Translations under genes and position numbers: made by a program
The notes under the pieces: model-generated
Told to the model about the DNA's origin: nothing
The model's input: the letters and a program-made list of their open reading frames with translations, nothing else
Databases searched by the model: none
Source of the DNA: Eggerthellaceae bacterium UBA5906
GTDB taxonomy: Bacteria > Actinomycetota > Coriobacteriia > Coriobacteriales > Eggerthellaceae
Direction: 5' to 3'
DNA length: 24,277 nt
Assembly: GCA_002431805.1 (NCBI GenBank)
Contig: DJEE01000175.1
Coordinates: 7,821 to 32,097 of the forward strand
Shown: positions 8,292 to 15,734 of the stretch, piece after piece
Numbering within the stretch: position 1 is the first letter of the stretch
How the letters are laid out: each line of letters starts with the position of its first letter

Positions 8292-10691
8292 ATGTTATTC
8301 AGAAAGACGCATATTCGCGGTTCTGCATTGCGCTTCAATTACGTTGCGTATTTCCTCTGTGCGCTTTTATGTGCACGAATTACCTTTCCGGCTTGTGGGA
8401 CGCTACTCAGCCCCGCTTTCGGCGTGCTGGCTCTCGTCGTCTTCGGATCTGCATGCTGGCGGGCGTCGAGGGCGCATGTCGCGGTCGGCGAGTGCCATGA
8501 CGTTGTCGTGCCCGATGCATGCGCCTTCGACGCATCGGGTGGCCTGCTTCGCAGGTATGTTTCGTTTGTTGCCCTGCTCATCGTGCTGCTGCTAAATGGC
8601 ATGTTTTACGCATGGCTCATGTTGTTTGGCGTGCACTCGTCGTTCATCGGGAGTTATGGCACACTTGCCAATTATGGCGGTATGCTATTCGTCGATGCTC
8701 TTCTCGTCGGGCTTTGCTCGTTGATTGCTCATCTTGTTCGCACAACGAACGAAGCTACGTTTGATGAAAAGAAGGGTGCACGCACGCTTCTTTTGCTTGC
8801 ATGGGTTCTTGGCTGCTTGTCGTGCTATCTGTGTCTGGCCTTCTATAAAATCGTTTCGGTTCCAAACTCCTCTACCATTGCTGCCTTTGCCGGCTTGCTT
8901 GTCTCTTTGGTTGTGTGCTCGATTGCTTTTCTCATTTACGGCAGTACCGCTCATCTTGCAAAAAGCCGTGGCTGCGCAGTGATTGTCGAACCTCAGCAGG
9001 AAGACGCGGAGGAACGGCTGCAGAACCGTTTGTCCGACTTTCCTCAGCTAACCGACAGGGAAAAGCAGGTTTTGCTGCTTTTACTAGAGGGGAGGAATTC
9101 TGCGCAGTCGGCAGAGGCGCTTGATTTGAAGCCCTCAACAGTTCGAGCATACCTGCAGCGTTCCTATAAGAAGCTGAACGTTTCCGGTGGTGACGAGGCG
9201 ATAAGCCTGCTGCGTGGCGAAGAGGCCGAAGATCCAACGCCAAGCGACATACCGATTGCTCCGGAGGAACAACGAGCCACCACAGAGAGCCCTCGACGTG
9301 CAGTGTGCTTGGCTCTGGCGATACTCGCCGGTCTTGTTACATCGCTGGGCTGTGCTATGGTTCCGCTGACCGCGTCTGGCAGAGCAAGTTGGTCTCTCTT
9401 GCAGCCGGATGCCGCGTTCTACGTAGGGCTCATTCCATTCGGCATGCTGACCTTGTTGGGACGCCTCAATGCACGTTCCCTGCTTATTCGAGCACTAGGC
9501 ATGTGCTTGCTCGTTGCGAGTCTTATCGCAATCATTCCCTTGACAGCAACTGAGCCGCTTGCGTCGTGCCTTGCTTTCAGCGTCCGCCTAGCTTGGGTGG
9601 TCCTCGCGCTCGCTTTGGTCGCTTTGTTTCTGCCGGCAGCAAAAGCATGTTCGGTAAAAGAAGGCTCGTGCGCGTTTGGCGGCGCTGTCGTCGTTGCTGT
9701 GGTGCTTATGGCGGTAGCGGCGAAAACGGATATCCCGCTCAGCACGCTGGCGATAGCTTGCTGCGTTTCTTGCGCCGCCGCTGCGGTCTTGCGCTCGTCT
9801 GCGCTCGATGTCGGCAATCAGGGAACCGAATCCAACGACGACACGGCGGAATCGATCGCCGGGGCGCCGATTGTGGCGTGCTATTTCTTCGTGTGCGGTT
9901 GCGTCGCTGGATCTATGTTCGATTCTTTCAAAGGCTTGGCATATCAGGCAATCCCCATTGCATTTTGCGTTGCAACTATCATTGTGGGTGTCGTTTCCCT
10001 TACGCGCCTTGCTGCTTTGCGTAGCAGCAAGCATTCGGCGATGGTCCTTGTGTTCTTCTGCATTGCCGCTGCTTTGTGCTGCATCGCGGTGGGAAGAAGT
10101 GAAGCGATTTGGATAACGTTCGCGCTGGCGTTGTCTGCGGTTGGCGTGTCTGCGTGGCGCAACGGGGCTCTATGCGCTAAGGACGCGGGCGTTGCTGCTG
10201 TATCGCTGGGCATTGGCTTTACTGCTTGTTCCTTGATGCATCGTTTAGTGCTGCCTCATGATGCTGCTCGTCTAATGGTTAGCGTATCGAATGCTTTGGC
10301 GGTTCCCTTGGTTGCTCCTGGGCTCGCTGCAGCGGGGATGTGCCTTGCTATTGTTGCCTTGGTTGTGATGTGTGCTCGTTTCCATGATACTTTCTTGCTC
10401 TCGAAAATGGAGCGGGAATATAGCTCGCAAGACCGTAACGAGCTTGCTCATGAGTATCTCGCGGGGTGCGGTTTGGTTGGCTTGCAGCTTGAAGTGGCGC
10501 TGCTTACCATTGAAGGGCAGAGCGTTTCTGCTATTGCCGAAAAGCTGTCTTATTCTCAGGCTGCTGTGAGTGGCGCACGCACGGCGGTGTATCGAATCAT
10601 GCAGGTTCATAGCGCTTCCCAGTTGGCGCTTAAAGTTGCCAAGTTTATTGAGCATACAAACGTTTCACCTGATGAATCGCGTAGTCACTAA
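8292..10691 (+). CDS. Membrane-embedded LuxR-type regulator with two HTH domains
   Basis: This is a polytopic membrane protein of 799 aa with two LuxR-like DNA-binding domains. The order is: hydrophobic N-terminal region with about six TM helices (1-225); a good LuxR HTH (about 245-305: LTDREKQVLLLLLEGRNSAQ, then SAEALDLKPSTVRAYLQRSY, then KKLNVSGG); a second hydrophobic region with about twelve TM helices (about 325-700); and a degenerate C-terminal HTH (about 720-785: LQLEVALLTIEGQSVSAIAE, then KLSYSQAAVSGARTAVYRIM). Eggerthellaceae carry many regulators with one TM block and one C-terminal HTH. Here two such units appear fused. It starts the accessory block and lies 122 bp upstream of the secreted protein gene, so it is the likely regulator of the operon (inference). 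I prefer the ATG at 8292 over a TTG at 8286; neither has a strong ribosome binding site. Confidence 0.85.
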   Translation: MLFRKTHIRGSALRFNYVAYFLCALLCARITFPACGTLLSPAFGVLALVVFGSACWRASRAHVAVGECHDVVVPDACAFDASGGLLRRYVSFVALLIVLLLNGMFYAWLMLFGVHSSFIGSYGTLANYGGMLFVDALLVGLCSLIAHLVRTTNEATFDEKKGARTLLLLAWVLGCLSCYLCLAFYKIVSVPNSSTIAAFAGLLVSLVVCSIAFLIYGSTAHLAKSRGCAVIVEPQQEDAEERLQNRLSDFPQLTDREKQVLLLLLEGRNSAQSAEALDLKPSTVRAYLQRSYKKLNVSGGDEAISLLRGEEAEDPTPSDIPIAPEEQRATTESPRRAVCLALAILAGLVTSLGCAMVPLTASGRASWSLLQPDAAFYVGLIPFGMLTLLGRLNARSLLIRALGMCLLVASLIAIIPLTATEPLASCLAFSVRLAWVVLALALVALFLPAAKACSVKEGSCAFGGAVVVAVVLMAVAAKTDIPLSTLAIACCVSCAAAAVLRSSALDVGNQGTESNDDTAESIAGAPIVACYFFVCGCVAGSMFDSFKGLAYQAIPIAFCVATIIVGVVSLTRLAALRSSKHSAMVLVFFCIAAALCCIAVGRSEAIWITFALALSAVGVSAWRNGALCAKDAGVAAVSLGIGFTACSLMHRLVLPHDAARLMVSVSNALAVPLVAPGLAAAGMCLAIVALVVMCARFHDTFLLSKMEREYSSQDRNELAHEYLAGCGLVGLQLEVALLTIEGQSVSAIAEKLSYSQAAVSGARTAVYRIMQVHSASQLALKVAKFIEHTNVSPDESRSH

Positions 10692-10813
10692 GATGCCAGC
10701 GGCTTTATAAGTCCTGACTACAGACAAAACGTTGCAAGCCGGGGTACTTTCATCGCAGAGATCCGTCGACGTCTCTATTGTTGAGATTCAAGAGAAGAAA
10801 GTAAGGTGAAAGT

Positions 10814-11341
10814 ATGGCTCTGCATCATGTCGGAAAATGGGCACGCGGCGCTTGCGCCGCAGTTGCACTTACGATGTTGTCGGGTTCGTCTGTCGCATTT
10901 GCAGATGATTCTACAAATGAAGTTGCGGCAGATGAAAGTACGGCTATCGCGACAATGGCAAGCTTCGATGAAATTGTGACCCATGAAAGCTGGCCTAATA
11001 AGCCTTTCTATTTCAATTTCTACGACAACACAAGTAACGTCTCGCAGAATACGGGTGTCAAAGAAAATTCTACTTCCTTTTGGCTTGGTGTGTACAAATT
11101 CGATGTTGATTACTGTAATTTTTACGCTGACGCGTTGATTGGCGGCCAATGGATTGACTGCACTAGTCCGGGGTATGGCCGCGTTTATCGCGTTGGTCAA
11201 TATGAGCTATACAACCAAGTTTGGGAGAGGTACGGAAGGGCAACCTGCAGGCTTGGTGGATACCGTGCAGCAAATTGGCAAGGTTGGGTTTCCGGTGAGT
11301 GGACTCCTGATTGTGAAGGGAATTTCAGCGTAGCCTACTAA
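10814..11341 (+). CDS. Secreted four-cysteine protein of unknown function
   Basis: The 175-aa precursor has a clear Sec signal peptide: basic n-region (HHVGKWARG), hydrophobic core (ACAAVALTMLSGSSVAF) and an AFA|DD cleavage site after residue 30. The mature part is about 145 aa, rich in aromatic residues, with exactly four cysteines (101, 116, 145, 167), which would allow two disulfides. It ends in VSGEWTPDCEGNFSVAY. I do not recognise the family with certainty. The layout recalls small secreted proteins encoded with bacteriocin-type ABC transporters (lactococcin 972-like or DUF2712-like operons), but I see no decisive motif. The start is well supported by TAAGGTGA 5 nt upstream of the ATG. 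It is the first gene after the regulator and is separated from the downstream operon by a hairpin, an arrangement that often lets the first gene be made in excess. Confidence 0.8.
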   Translation: MALHHVGKWARGACAAVALTMLSGSSVAFADDSTNEVAADESTAIATMASFDEIVTHESWPNKPFYFNFYDNTSNVSQNTGVKENSTSFWLGVYKFDVDYCNFYADALIGGQWIDCTSPGYGRVYRVGQYELYNQVWERYGRATCRLGGYRAANWQGWVSGEWTPDCEGNFSVAY

Positions 11342-11352
11342 ATGATTGCTTT

Positions 11353-11395
11353 GGGCTGCGAAGTGTGGACTTTGCAGCCCATTTCGAAATGGAGT
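11353..11395 (+). promoter_or_regulatory. Overlapping hairpins between the secreted protein gene and the transporter operon
   Basis: Hairpin 1 pairs GGGCTGCGAAG (11353-11363) with CTTTGCAGCCC (11370-11380), 11 bp with one G-U. Hairpin 2 is the palindrome CCATTTCGAAATGG (11379-11392), whose right end overlaps the ribosome binding site GGAG (11391-11394) of the next gene. Both structures need C11379-C11380, so they exclude each other. This could be an attenuator, a processing site or a translational switch. Confidence 0.55.
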
Positions 11396-11401
11396 ACCCC
11401 T

Positions 11402-12103
11402 ATGAAATACAGAACAAAACTCGTCGTTAGCATTGTGGTGCTTGCAACATTGGCTCTAGCCGTTGTATCGTATTTGTACATTGCCGAAGTAATGCGTCAG
11501 CAAGAAGCTGCACGGCAGCATGATGAGTACATCGCGGCGCATTCTTCTGTATCGGCGGTTGGGGATACCATAGCTCTTGATTCCCACGAAGATGAAAAAG
11601 GGGCCGAAGCCGGTTATGTCGCTGGATTCGATTGGACCGGCACAGTTGAAGCCACATTGCTTGATGCTGGGTACTATAACTCTCTTGCAGATGCAGGGAT
11701 TGGCGAGGATGAGCTTGTTATTCCTAATCATTACGAAGATGATCAGGTTTCAATATTATTAATCCACATCCGCCTTAAAAACATTGACGCCACGCCATCC
11801 GGTCCGCATCCTTTTATGAGCTGGGGTACGTTTAAGGTTGCGGTGGATGATGCCGAGGAGATGCAGTCTACTGCGCTCATGGAGGTAGCATACTTCGATG
11901 GCACCTCCGAAGATGCTGAAGATCCCAAACGCAATTATTACGATTACAAGCTTGGTATCGGCGAAGAGAGGGTATTTACGGCTGCGTATTACGTGCAGCG
12001 CGAGTACTTGAATCACGATGCATATCTTGCTCCGGGGTATATCTCAACTCAGAAAAAATATGCGTTTGATATCCCTGACCCTGTTGAGGGGGTGACTCCA
12101 TGA
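11402..12103 (+). CDS. Membrane-anchored extracytoplasmic protein, function unknown
   Basis: The 233-aa protein has one N-terminal TM segment (about 5-27, TKLVVSIVVLATLALAVVSY) that probably stays as an anchor, because there is no good cleavage site or lipobox. A soluble outer domain of about 200 aa follows. That domain has alternating hydrophobic strands (VSILLIHIRLKN, YYDYKLGIGEERVFTAAYYV), suggesting a beta-sandwich. I chose the ATG at 11402, where GGAG lies 7 nt upstream and the protein begins MKYRTKL. The upstream ATG at 11342 would place the intergenic hairpin inside the coding sequence. The stop overlaps the next start (ATGA). Its position beside an ABC transporter suggests an accessory or immunity-like surface subunit (inference). 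It shares general layout with the protein at 14410. Confidence 0.75.
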   Translation: MKYRTKLVVSIVVLATLALAVVSYLYIAEVMRQQEAARQHDEYIAAHSSVSAVGDTIALDSHEDEKGAEAGYVAGFDWTGTVEATLLDAGYYNSLADAGIGEDELVIPNHYEDDQVSILLIHIRLKNIDATPSGPHPFMSWGTFKVAVDDAEEMQSTALMEVAYFDGTSEDAEDPKRNYYDYKLGIGEERVFTAAYYVQREYLNHDAYLAPGYISTQKKYAFDIPDPVEGVTP

Positions 12104-12951
12104 GTCCGGTTTTCAAATGTGAGCTGTCAAAAGCTTTTCGCAAAAAGTCATTCTTCGTTTCGCTTGCGACTGCTTTGGTAATTGCAGGAGCATCTGCGGT
12201 GCTTTGCTGCATCGGCACCTACCAAGGAACGCTGAGTGCTGTGACGGGCTACGAAACAAAATGGTTCGATCCGTCAACGCTGTCCTGCTTCAGATATTGG
12301 ATAGTTACAGACTTTCAATGGCCCACCACATATTTGTTCTTCCTCGTCTTGCCGTTGCTGGCCGCCATCCCTAATGCCCGCTCATTTCAATGGGAATTTG
12401 CAAGTGGCTACACGAACAGCGTAGTGACACGTTGCGGCAAGCGGCGGTATTTTGCAGCGAAGTCTGTGGCGGTGTTTCTGTCTAGCGGGACAATCGCGTT
12501 GATTCCCGTGATAGCAAGTATTCTGCTTGCGGCTTGTTATGCTCCTGCCCGTATCCCTGATGTAACAAGTGTTATTTATTTCGCTGTATATGACGTTAGC
12601 TTATGGTCGGAAGTGTTCTACAGCCAGCCGGTAGTGTTTGTATGCTTATACTGCGTTCTGATTTTTGCCGTATGCGGCATGTGGGGCTTGCTTGTATCCG
12701 TTTTGGGCTGCTTTGTGAAAAGTAAGTTGGCTATCATCGTTGGCCCGTATCTTGCTATGCTTGGTGTGAAATTCATCACCGAAAACGTTATACGCGATTT
12801 CATCCATGTTGAGCTAACACCTATTGGGTACTTGCGCCCTTCGGGAAACTTATATGCGCCAAATGGGTGGGTAATCGTAGCGGAGCTGGTGCTTGGCCTG
12901 ATTTTTGTGGCAGTACTGCTTTCCATGAAAAGTAGGCGTGATGTCCTATGA
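12100..12951 (+). CDS. ABC-2 type permease subunit 1
   Basis: This is a polytopic membrane protein of 283 aa beginning MSPVFKCELSKAFRKKSFFV, the usual start of ABC-2 permeases (short cytoplasmic amphipathic helix, then TM1). About six hydrophobic segments follow, including YLFFLVLPLLAAIPNARSF, a segment near 120-145 (SVAVFLSSGTIALIPVIASI), ILIFAVCGMWGLLVSVLGCF and a last one (WVIVAELVLGLIFVAVLLSM). The start overlaps the previous stop in ATGA and its own stop overlaps the next start in ATGA, so it is translated in step with its neighbours. With the second permease and the BcrA-type ATPase it forms one transporter, comparable in build to the LanFEG self-protection systems of lantibiotic producers (family analogy, not proof). 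Confidence 0.8.
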   Translation: MSPVFKCELSKAFRKKSFFVSLATALVIAGASAVLCCIGTYQGTLSAVTGYETKWFDPSTLSCFRYWIVTDFQWPTTYLFFLVLPLLAAIPNARSFQWEFASGYTNSVVTRCGKRRYFAAKSVAVFLSSGTIALIPVIASILLAACYAPARIPDVTSVIYFAVYDVSLWSEVFYSQPVVFVCLYCVLIFAVCGMWGLLVSVLGCFVKSKLAIIVGPYLAMLGVKFITENVIRDFIHVELTPIGYLRPSGNLYAPNGWVIVAELVLGLIFVAVLLSMKSRRDVL

Positions 12952-13763
12952 AACTGCTAGGGCTTATACTAAGCGATGTGAAAGAGGGCCTGCGTTACGA
13001 ATGCCCCGCCATTGCTCTGGTGGTTGCGGTTGCGATTTTGTCATGCGCATCATTGTGGCTTTCTGATTGCGAAGGCGTGCGTTCGCTTGGCGATTATCTG
13101 ACGAACATGTTTTTAGGTATGGGTTCATATACCTTTAACATTTCTTCTCCGTTTAAATTGCCCGTAGCCTGGTTGCTCTTACTGTTTTCCCTGCTATTTG
13201 CCACGCTTCGTTATCCCTATAAGGACCTATACGGTATGGGTGCTCATGTCATGATGCGTTCGGGCAGCCGCCTGAGCTGGTGGTGGGCAAAGTGCCTATG
13301 GGTGGCGCTTTCCGTGGTGCTGCTCTGTTGCCTGCTGGTTTTGGTGGCCGTGTTTTGGGCGCTCGTAACGGCAGGGACACTATCGCTGCATACGACAGAG
13401 TTCTTCCTCGATTATGTTGCGATACGCGGCGACGCTGCTGCATATTGCGAGGAGTCGGTTACGTATCTTGCTTCCATTTTCGGGTGGGTACTGGCGTTGG
13501 GTCTGGTGCAGCTGGTTGCATCGGTTGCTCTGAAGCCCGCAGCGGGGTTTGTTGCGATGGTGTCCTACCTGTTCTTCTCGTCGTTTTACGCAACGCCGTT
13601 GCTGTTGGGAAATTACCTGATGGCGCAAAGAAGCAGTGCTTTTGGCGGAATTATCGACATGATGTCCGGTATGCCGTTGTCTGTTGCTGTGAGTGTGTTC
13701 GCCGTGGCCGTTGGTGCGGTACTCATTCAGCTGATGGACGTTATCGAAAGAGGTGAAAATTGA
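12948..13763 (+). CDS. ABC-2 type permease subunit 2
   Basis: This is a 271-aa polytopic membrane protein, the second transmembrane subunit of the same transporter. It starts MKLLGLILSDVKEGLRYECP and has about six TM helices (AIALVVAVAILSCASLWL, PVAWLLLLFSLLFATLRYP, CLWVALSVVLLCCLLVLVAV, a segment around residues 180-200, VAMVSYLFFSSFYATPLLLG, and AVSVFAVAVGAVLIQLMDVI). The RYPYKDLYGMGAHVMMRSGS segment resembles the cytoplasmic coupling region of ABC-2 permeases. It is coupled to the previous gene by ATGA and to the ATPase gene by TGATG. The two permeases show little obvious similarity in sequence despite similar length, which suggests a heterodimeric channel. Confidence 0.8.
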   Translation: MKLLGLILSDVKEGLRYECPAIALVVAVAILSCASLWLSDCEGVRSLGDYLTNMFLGMGSYTFNISSPFKLPVAWLLLLFSLLFATLRYPYKDLYGMGAHVMMRSGSRLSWWWAKCLWVALSVVLLCCLLVLVAVFWALVTAGTLSLHTTEFFLDYVAIRGDAAAYCEESVTYLASIFGWVLALGLVQLVASVALKPAAGFVAMVSYLFFSSFYATPLLLGNYLMAQRSSAFGGIIDMMSGMPLSVAVSVFAVAVGAVLIQLMDVIERGEN

Positions 13764-14404
13764 TGGGTTGCACGGTTAACGGCGTGTCAAAACGCCTGTG
13801 CGGACGCGTAATCCTCGACAACGTGAGTGCGGTGTTTTCGCCAGCACAAGTTTCGGGCATCGTAGGCGTGAACGGCTCGGGCAAGACCATGCTCATGAGA
13901 ACGATTGCCGGCTTGGCTCGTCCCGACAGCGGTACGGTGACCATCGATGGGGACGTGCTGTTTCGCGACGTGTCGTTTCCCCCGAGCGTGGGTGCGCTTA
14001 TCGAGAACCCGGCGTTTATCGGCGCAAGAAGCGGTTACGACAACCTCATGTTGCTGGCACGCATTAAGGGCCTTATAGGACCCGATGAGGTGCGGGCAGT
14101 GCTCGATGAAGTGGGTCTGGGAGATGCGGGGAAGCTGAAATTCTCGAAGTACTCGCTTGGCATGAAGCAGCGGCTTGGCCTAGCGGCTGCCGTTATGGAA
14201 AATCCCCGTTTGCTGCTGCTGGACGAACCTTCGAATGCGCTGGATGCAAGTGGCGTCGAGATGCTTAAACGTCTGGTCCGCAAAAGTAGGGATTCCGGCG
14301 CGACGGTCATTATCGCGTCTCACGATATGTTGCTGATCGAAGAGCTATCTGATCGCATGTTTAGCATGGAGGCCGGCCATATCGCGGAAATCGATAGGGG
14401 GTGA
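13763..14404 (+). CDS. ABC transporter ATP-binding protein, BcrA/LanF type
   Basis: This 213-aa ATPase has Walker A GVNGSGKT (35-42), the Q-loop region ALIENPAFIGARSGYDNL with the glutamate form (E81) common in the BcrA group, an unusual signature SLGMKQ (131-136) in place of LSGGQ, Walker B LLLLDE (150-155) and the switch histidine in ASHD (H187). SLGMKQR is the hallmark of drug- and bacteriocin-resistance ATPases such as BcrA and the lantibiotic immunity proteins. At 213 aa it lacks the C-terminal extension of many BcrA proteins. I start at the ATG at 13763, which overlaps the permease stop (TGATG) and has AGAGGTGA 6 nt upstream. A preceding TTG codon is less likely. It energises the two permeases before it. 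Confidence 0.9.
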   Translation: MGCTVNGVSKRLCGRVILDNVSAVFSPAQVSGIVGVNGSGKTMLMRTIAGLARPDSGTVTIDGDVLFRDVSFPPSVGALIENPAFIGARSGYDNLMLLARIKGLIGPDEVRAVLDEVGLGDAGKLKFSKYSLGMKQRLGLAAAVMENPRLLLLDEPSNALDASGVEMLKRLVRKSRDSGATVIIASHDMLLIEELSDRMFSMEAGHIAEIDRG

Positions 14405-14409
14405 TTGTC

Positions 14410-15021
14410 ATGCATAAGCGGACTATCGTCGTTTTCGCTGTTCTCGCGCTTGTGGTCGTTGCGATTGGTGTGCGAATTGCATACGTGAACGCTTCGGACA
14501 GCAATCCCATCACCATGGAAACGTATCAAATGTCCGAATGGGTTGACTTGGATGGTTGCTTCGCCTCCAACAAGGCAAGCGAAAGTACGGACGCGTATTC
14601 GGTCAAGCTTGTTTCCGCAAAACTCACGTCGTACAACGAATACGTGAGCGAGTTCGGGCGGCAGGATTGCATGCAGGAAGGGCTTGATGCCCAAAGCGTT
14701 ATCGACATGGAATTCGAAATTAGAAACGACGGGGGAGAAGAAGGCGGGATTTTCCTACTAGGCTGGAAGATATTCCCCGAGCGACGAAACATGTACTACA
14801 TCTGGGATGCCGACCTGCTCAAGATAAATCAGCCCGAATTAGAAGGCACGCTAGGCTTTGCGGTGGCGCCTGGGACGACGAAGAACATCCACATCCCATT
14901 CACCGTGAACCTAGATGATCGAGAAAACATGTCAGAATACAAAAGCGACATCACAGACACCGATTTCGAACTGGTAATGACCAATTCCCCCATAAGAAAG
15001 GCAATCGACTTCCATCTATGA
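14410..15021 (+). CDS. Second membrane-anchored extracytoplasmic protein
   Basis: The 203-aa protein has an N-terminal TM anchor (about 4-26, RTIVVFAVLALVVVAIGVRI) and an outer domain with strand-rich segments (MSEWVDLDGCF, DAYSVKLVSAKLTSYNEYVS, VIDMEFEIRNDGG, FELVMTN). The EWVDLDG / YSVKLVSAKLTSYNEY pattern reminds me of DUF5027-like surface proteins encoded beside ABC transporters, but I cannot confirm this. Two cysteines are present in the outer domain. I chose the ATG at 14410, with AGGGGG about 8 nt upstream. A GTG at 14401 would overlap the ATPase gene by 4 bp and is possible. It is the last gene of the operon, and its TGA stop is the first base triplet of repeat copy 2. Confidence 0.75.
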   Translation: MHKRTIVVFAVLALVVVAIGVRIAYVNASDSNPITMETYQMSEWVDLDGCFASNKASESTDAYSVKLVSAKLTSYNEYVSEFGRQDCMQEGLDAQSVIDMEFEIRNDGGEEGGIFLLGWKIFPERRNMYYIWDADLLKINQPELEGTLGFAVAPGTTKNIHIPFTVNLDDRENMSEYKSDITDTDFELVMTNSPIRKAIDFHL

Positions 15022-15068
15022 GTCACCTTCTCCGGAAAGTTTTGGCTCATTACCTTTTCGAATGCGAA
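15019..15068. repeat. Flanking direct repeat, copy 2
   Basis: These 50 bp are 45/50 identical to 8049-8098 and lie in the same orientation, closing the accessory block. The stop codon of the previous gene (15019-15021) lies inside the repeat. The stem pair C10-G20 of copy 1 is T-A here, one compensatory change, while another pair is lost. Confidence 0.85.
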
Positions 15069-15118
15069 CAGGGCGGGGAATAATCGCCTTCTCGTTCGCT
15101 ATTCGCGAAGAACCTGTG

Positions 15119-15152
15119 AACGCCGCGTACGTGTCTAGTCGTGCACGGCGTT
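15119..15152 (+). terminator. Hairpin downstream of repeat copy 2
   Basis: The arms AACGCCGCGTACG (15119-15131) and CGTGCACGGCGTT (15140-15152) pair over 13 positions with one mismatch and one wobble, followed by a short T-stretch. It probably terminates the accessory operon. It has no sequence match to the hairpin at 8130 but occupies the same place relative to its repeat. Confidence 0.5.
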
Positions 15153-15155
15153 TGG

Positions 15156-15164
15156 TGCTATTAT
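15156..15164 (+). promoter_or_regulatory. Extended -10 promoter for rpmE
   Basis: TGC-TATTAT is an extended -10 element (TGnTATnAT) 60 nt upstream of the rpmE start. No good -35 box is visible, which extended -10 promoters tolerate. A start site near 15171 leaves a leader of about 54 nt. Confidence 0.45.
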
Positions 15165-15181
15165 GCAAAGGCTTGTCTTCC

Positions 15182-15202
15182 GCCTTGGTCGGAAACCAAG
15201 GC
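15182..15202 (+). promoter_or_regulatory. Leader hairpin of rpmE (candidate ribosomal-protein leader)
   Basis: GCCTTGGT (15182-15189) pairs perfectly with ACCAAGGC (15195-15202) around a CGGAA loop, just upstream of the AAAGGAG ribosome binding site (15209-15215). L31 genes in several phyla, including Coriobacteria, have been described with autoregulatory leader RNAs. Assignment to such a class is by position and shape only. Confidence 0.5.
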
Positions 15203-15224
15203 ACGGTAAAAGGAGTACCAGACT

Positions 15225-15698
15225 ATGAAACAAGGAATCCACCCGGAGTACGTGGAGTGCACCGTCAAGTGCAGCTGCGGCAACACCTTCACCACGCGTT
15301 CCACCAAACCCGAGCTGAAGGTCGACATCTGCAACGTGTGCCACCCGTTCTACACGGGTCAGCAGCGCTTCGTTGACACCGGCGGACGCGTGCAGCGCTT
15401 CGCTGACAAGTTCGGTTCTGCTAAGGAGCAGGTGGCTGCTCGCGAGGCCGCCAAGAAGGCCGAGCGCGCCGCAAAGATCGCCGAGCAGGAGGCCGCTAAG
15501 AAGGCCGAGCGCGAGGCTAAGGCTGCTGCTAAGGCAAAGCGCGCTGAGGAGTACGCCAAGAAGGCTGCTGCCGAGGCTGAGAAGGCCGCTGAGCTTGAGG
15601 CTGCTACCGCCGCCGCTGAGGCAACCGAGGCTGCTGCCGAGGTTACTGCTGCTGACGAGGCTGCCGTCGACGCTCTGGTCGAGAACGCTGCTGAATAA
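15225..15698 (+). CDS. rpmE: 50S ribosomal protein L31 with long Ala/Lys/Glu tail
   Basis: Residues 1-67 are a zinc-type L31 ([20 protein letters not shown], then [20 protein letters not shown], then [19 protein letters not shown]). The likely zinc ligands are C16, C18, C36 and C39; an extra C12 is also present. L31 bridges the 50S and the head of the 30S subunit. Ordinary L31 proteins have about 66-90 aa. This one has 157 aa because about 90 residues of low-complexity Ala/Lys/Glu sequence follow, first rich in charged pairs ([10 protein letters not shown]), then acidic ([20 protein letters not shown]). The tail should form a single charged helix. AAAGGAG lies 9 nt before the ATG, and a strong terminator follows. 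Confidence 0.93.
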   Translation: MKQGIHPEYVECTVKCSCGNTFTTRSTKPELKVDICNVCHPFYTGQQRFVDTGGRVQRFADKFGSAKEQVAAREAAKKAERAAKIAEQEAAKKAEREAKAAAKAKRAEEYAKKAAAEAEKAAELEAATAAAEATEAAAEVTAADEAAVDALVENAAE

Positions 15699-15734
15699 CA
15701 AGCGTTCAAGCGAAACAAAACGCACAAAAGCACT

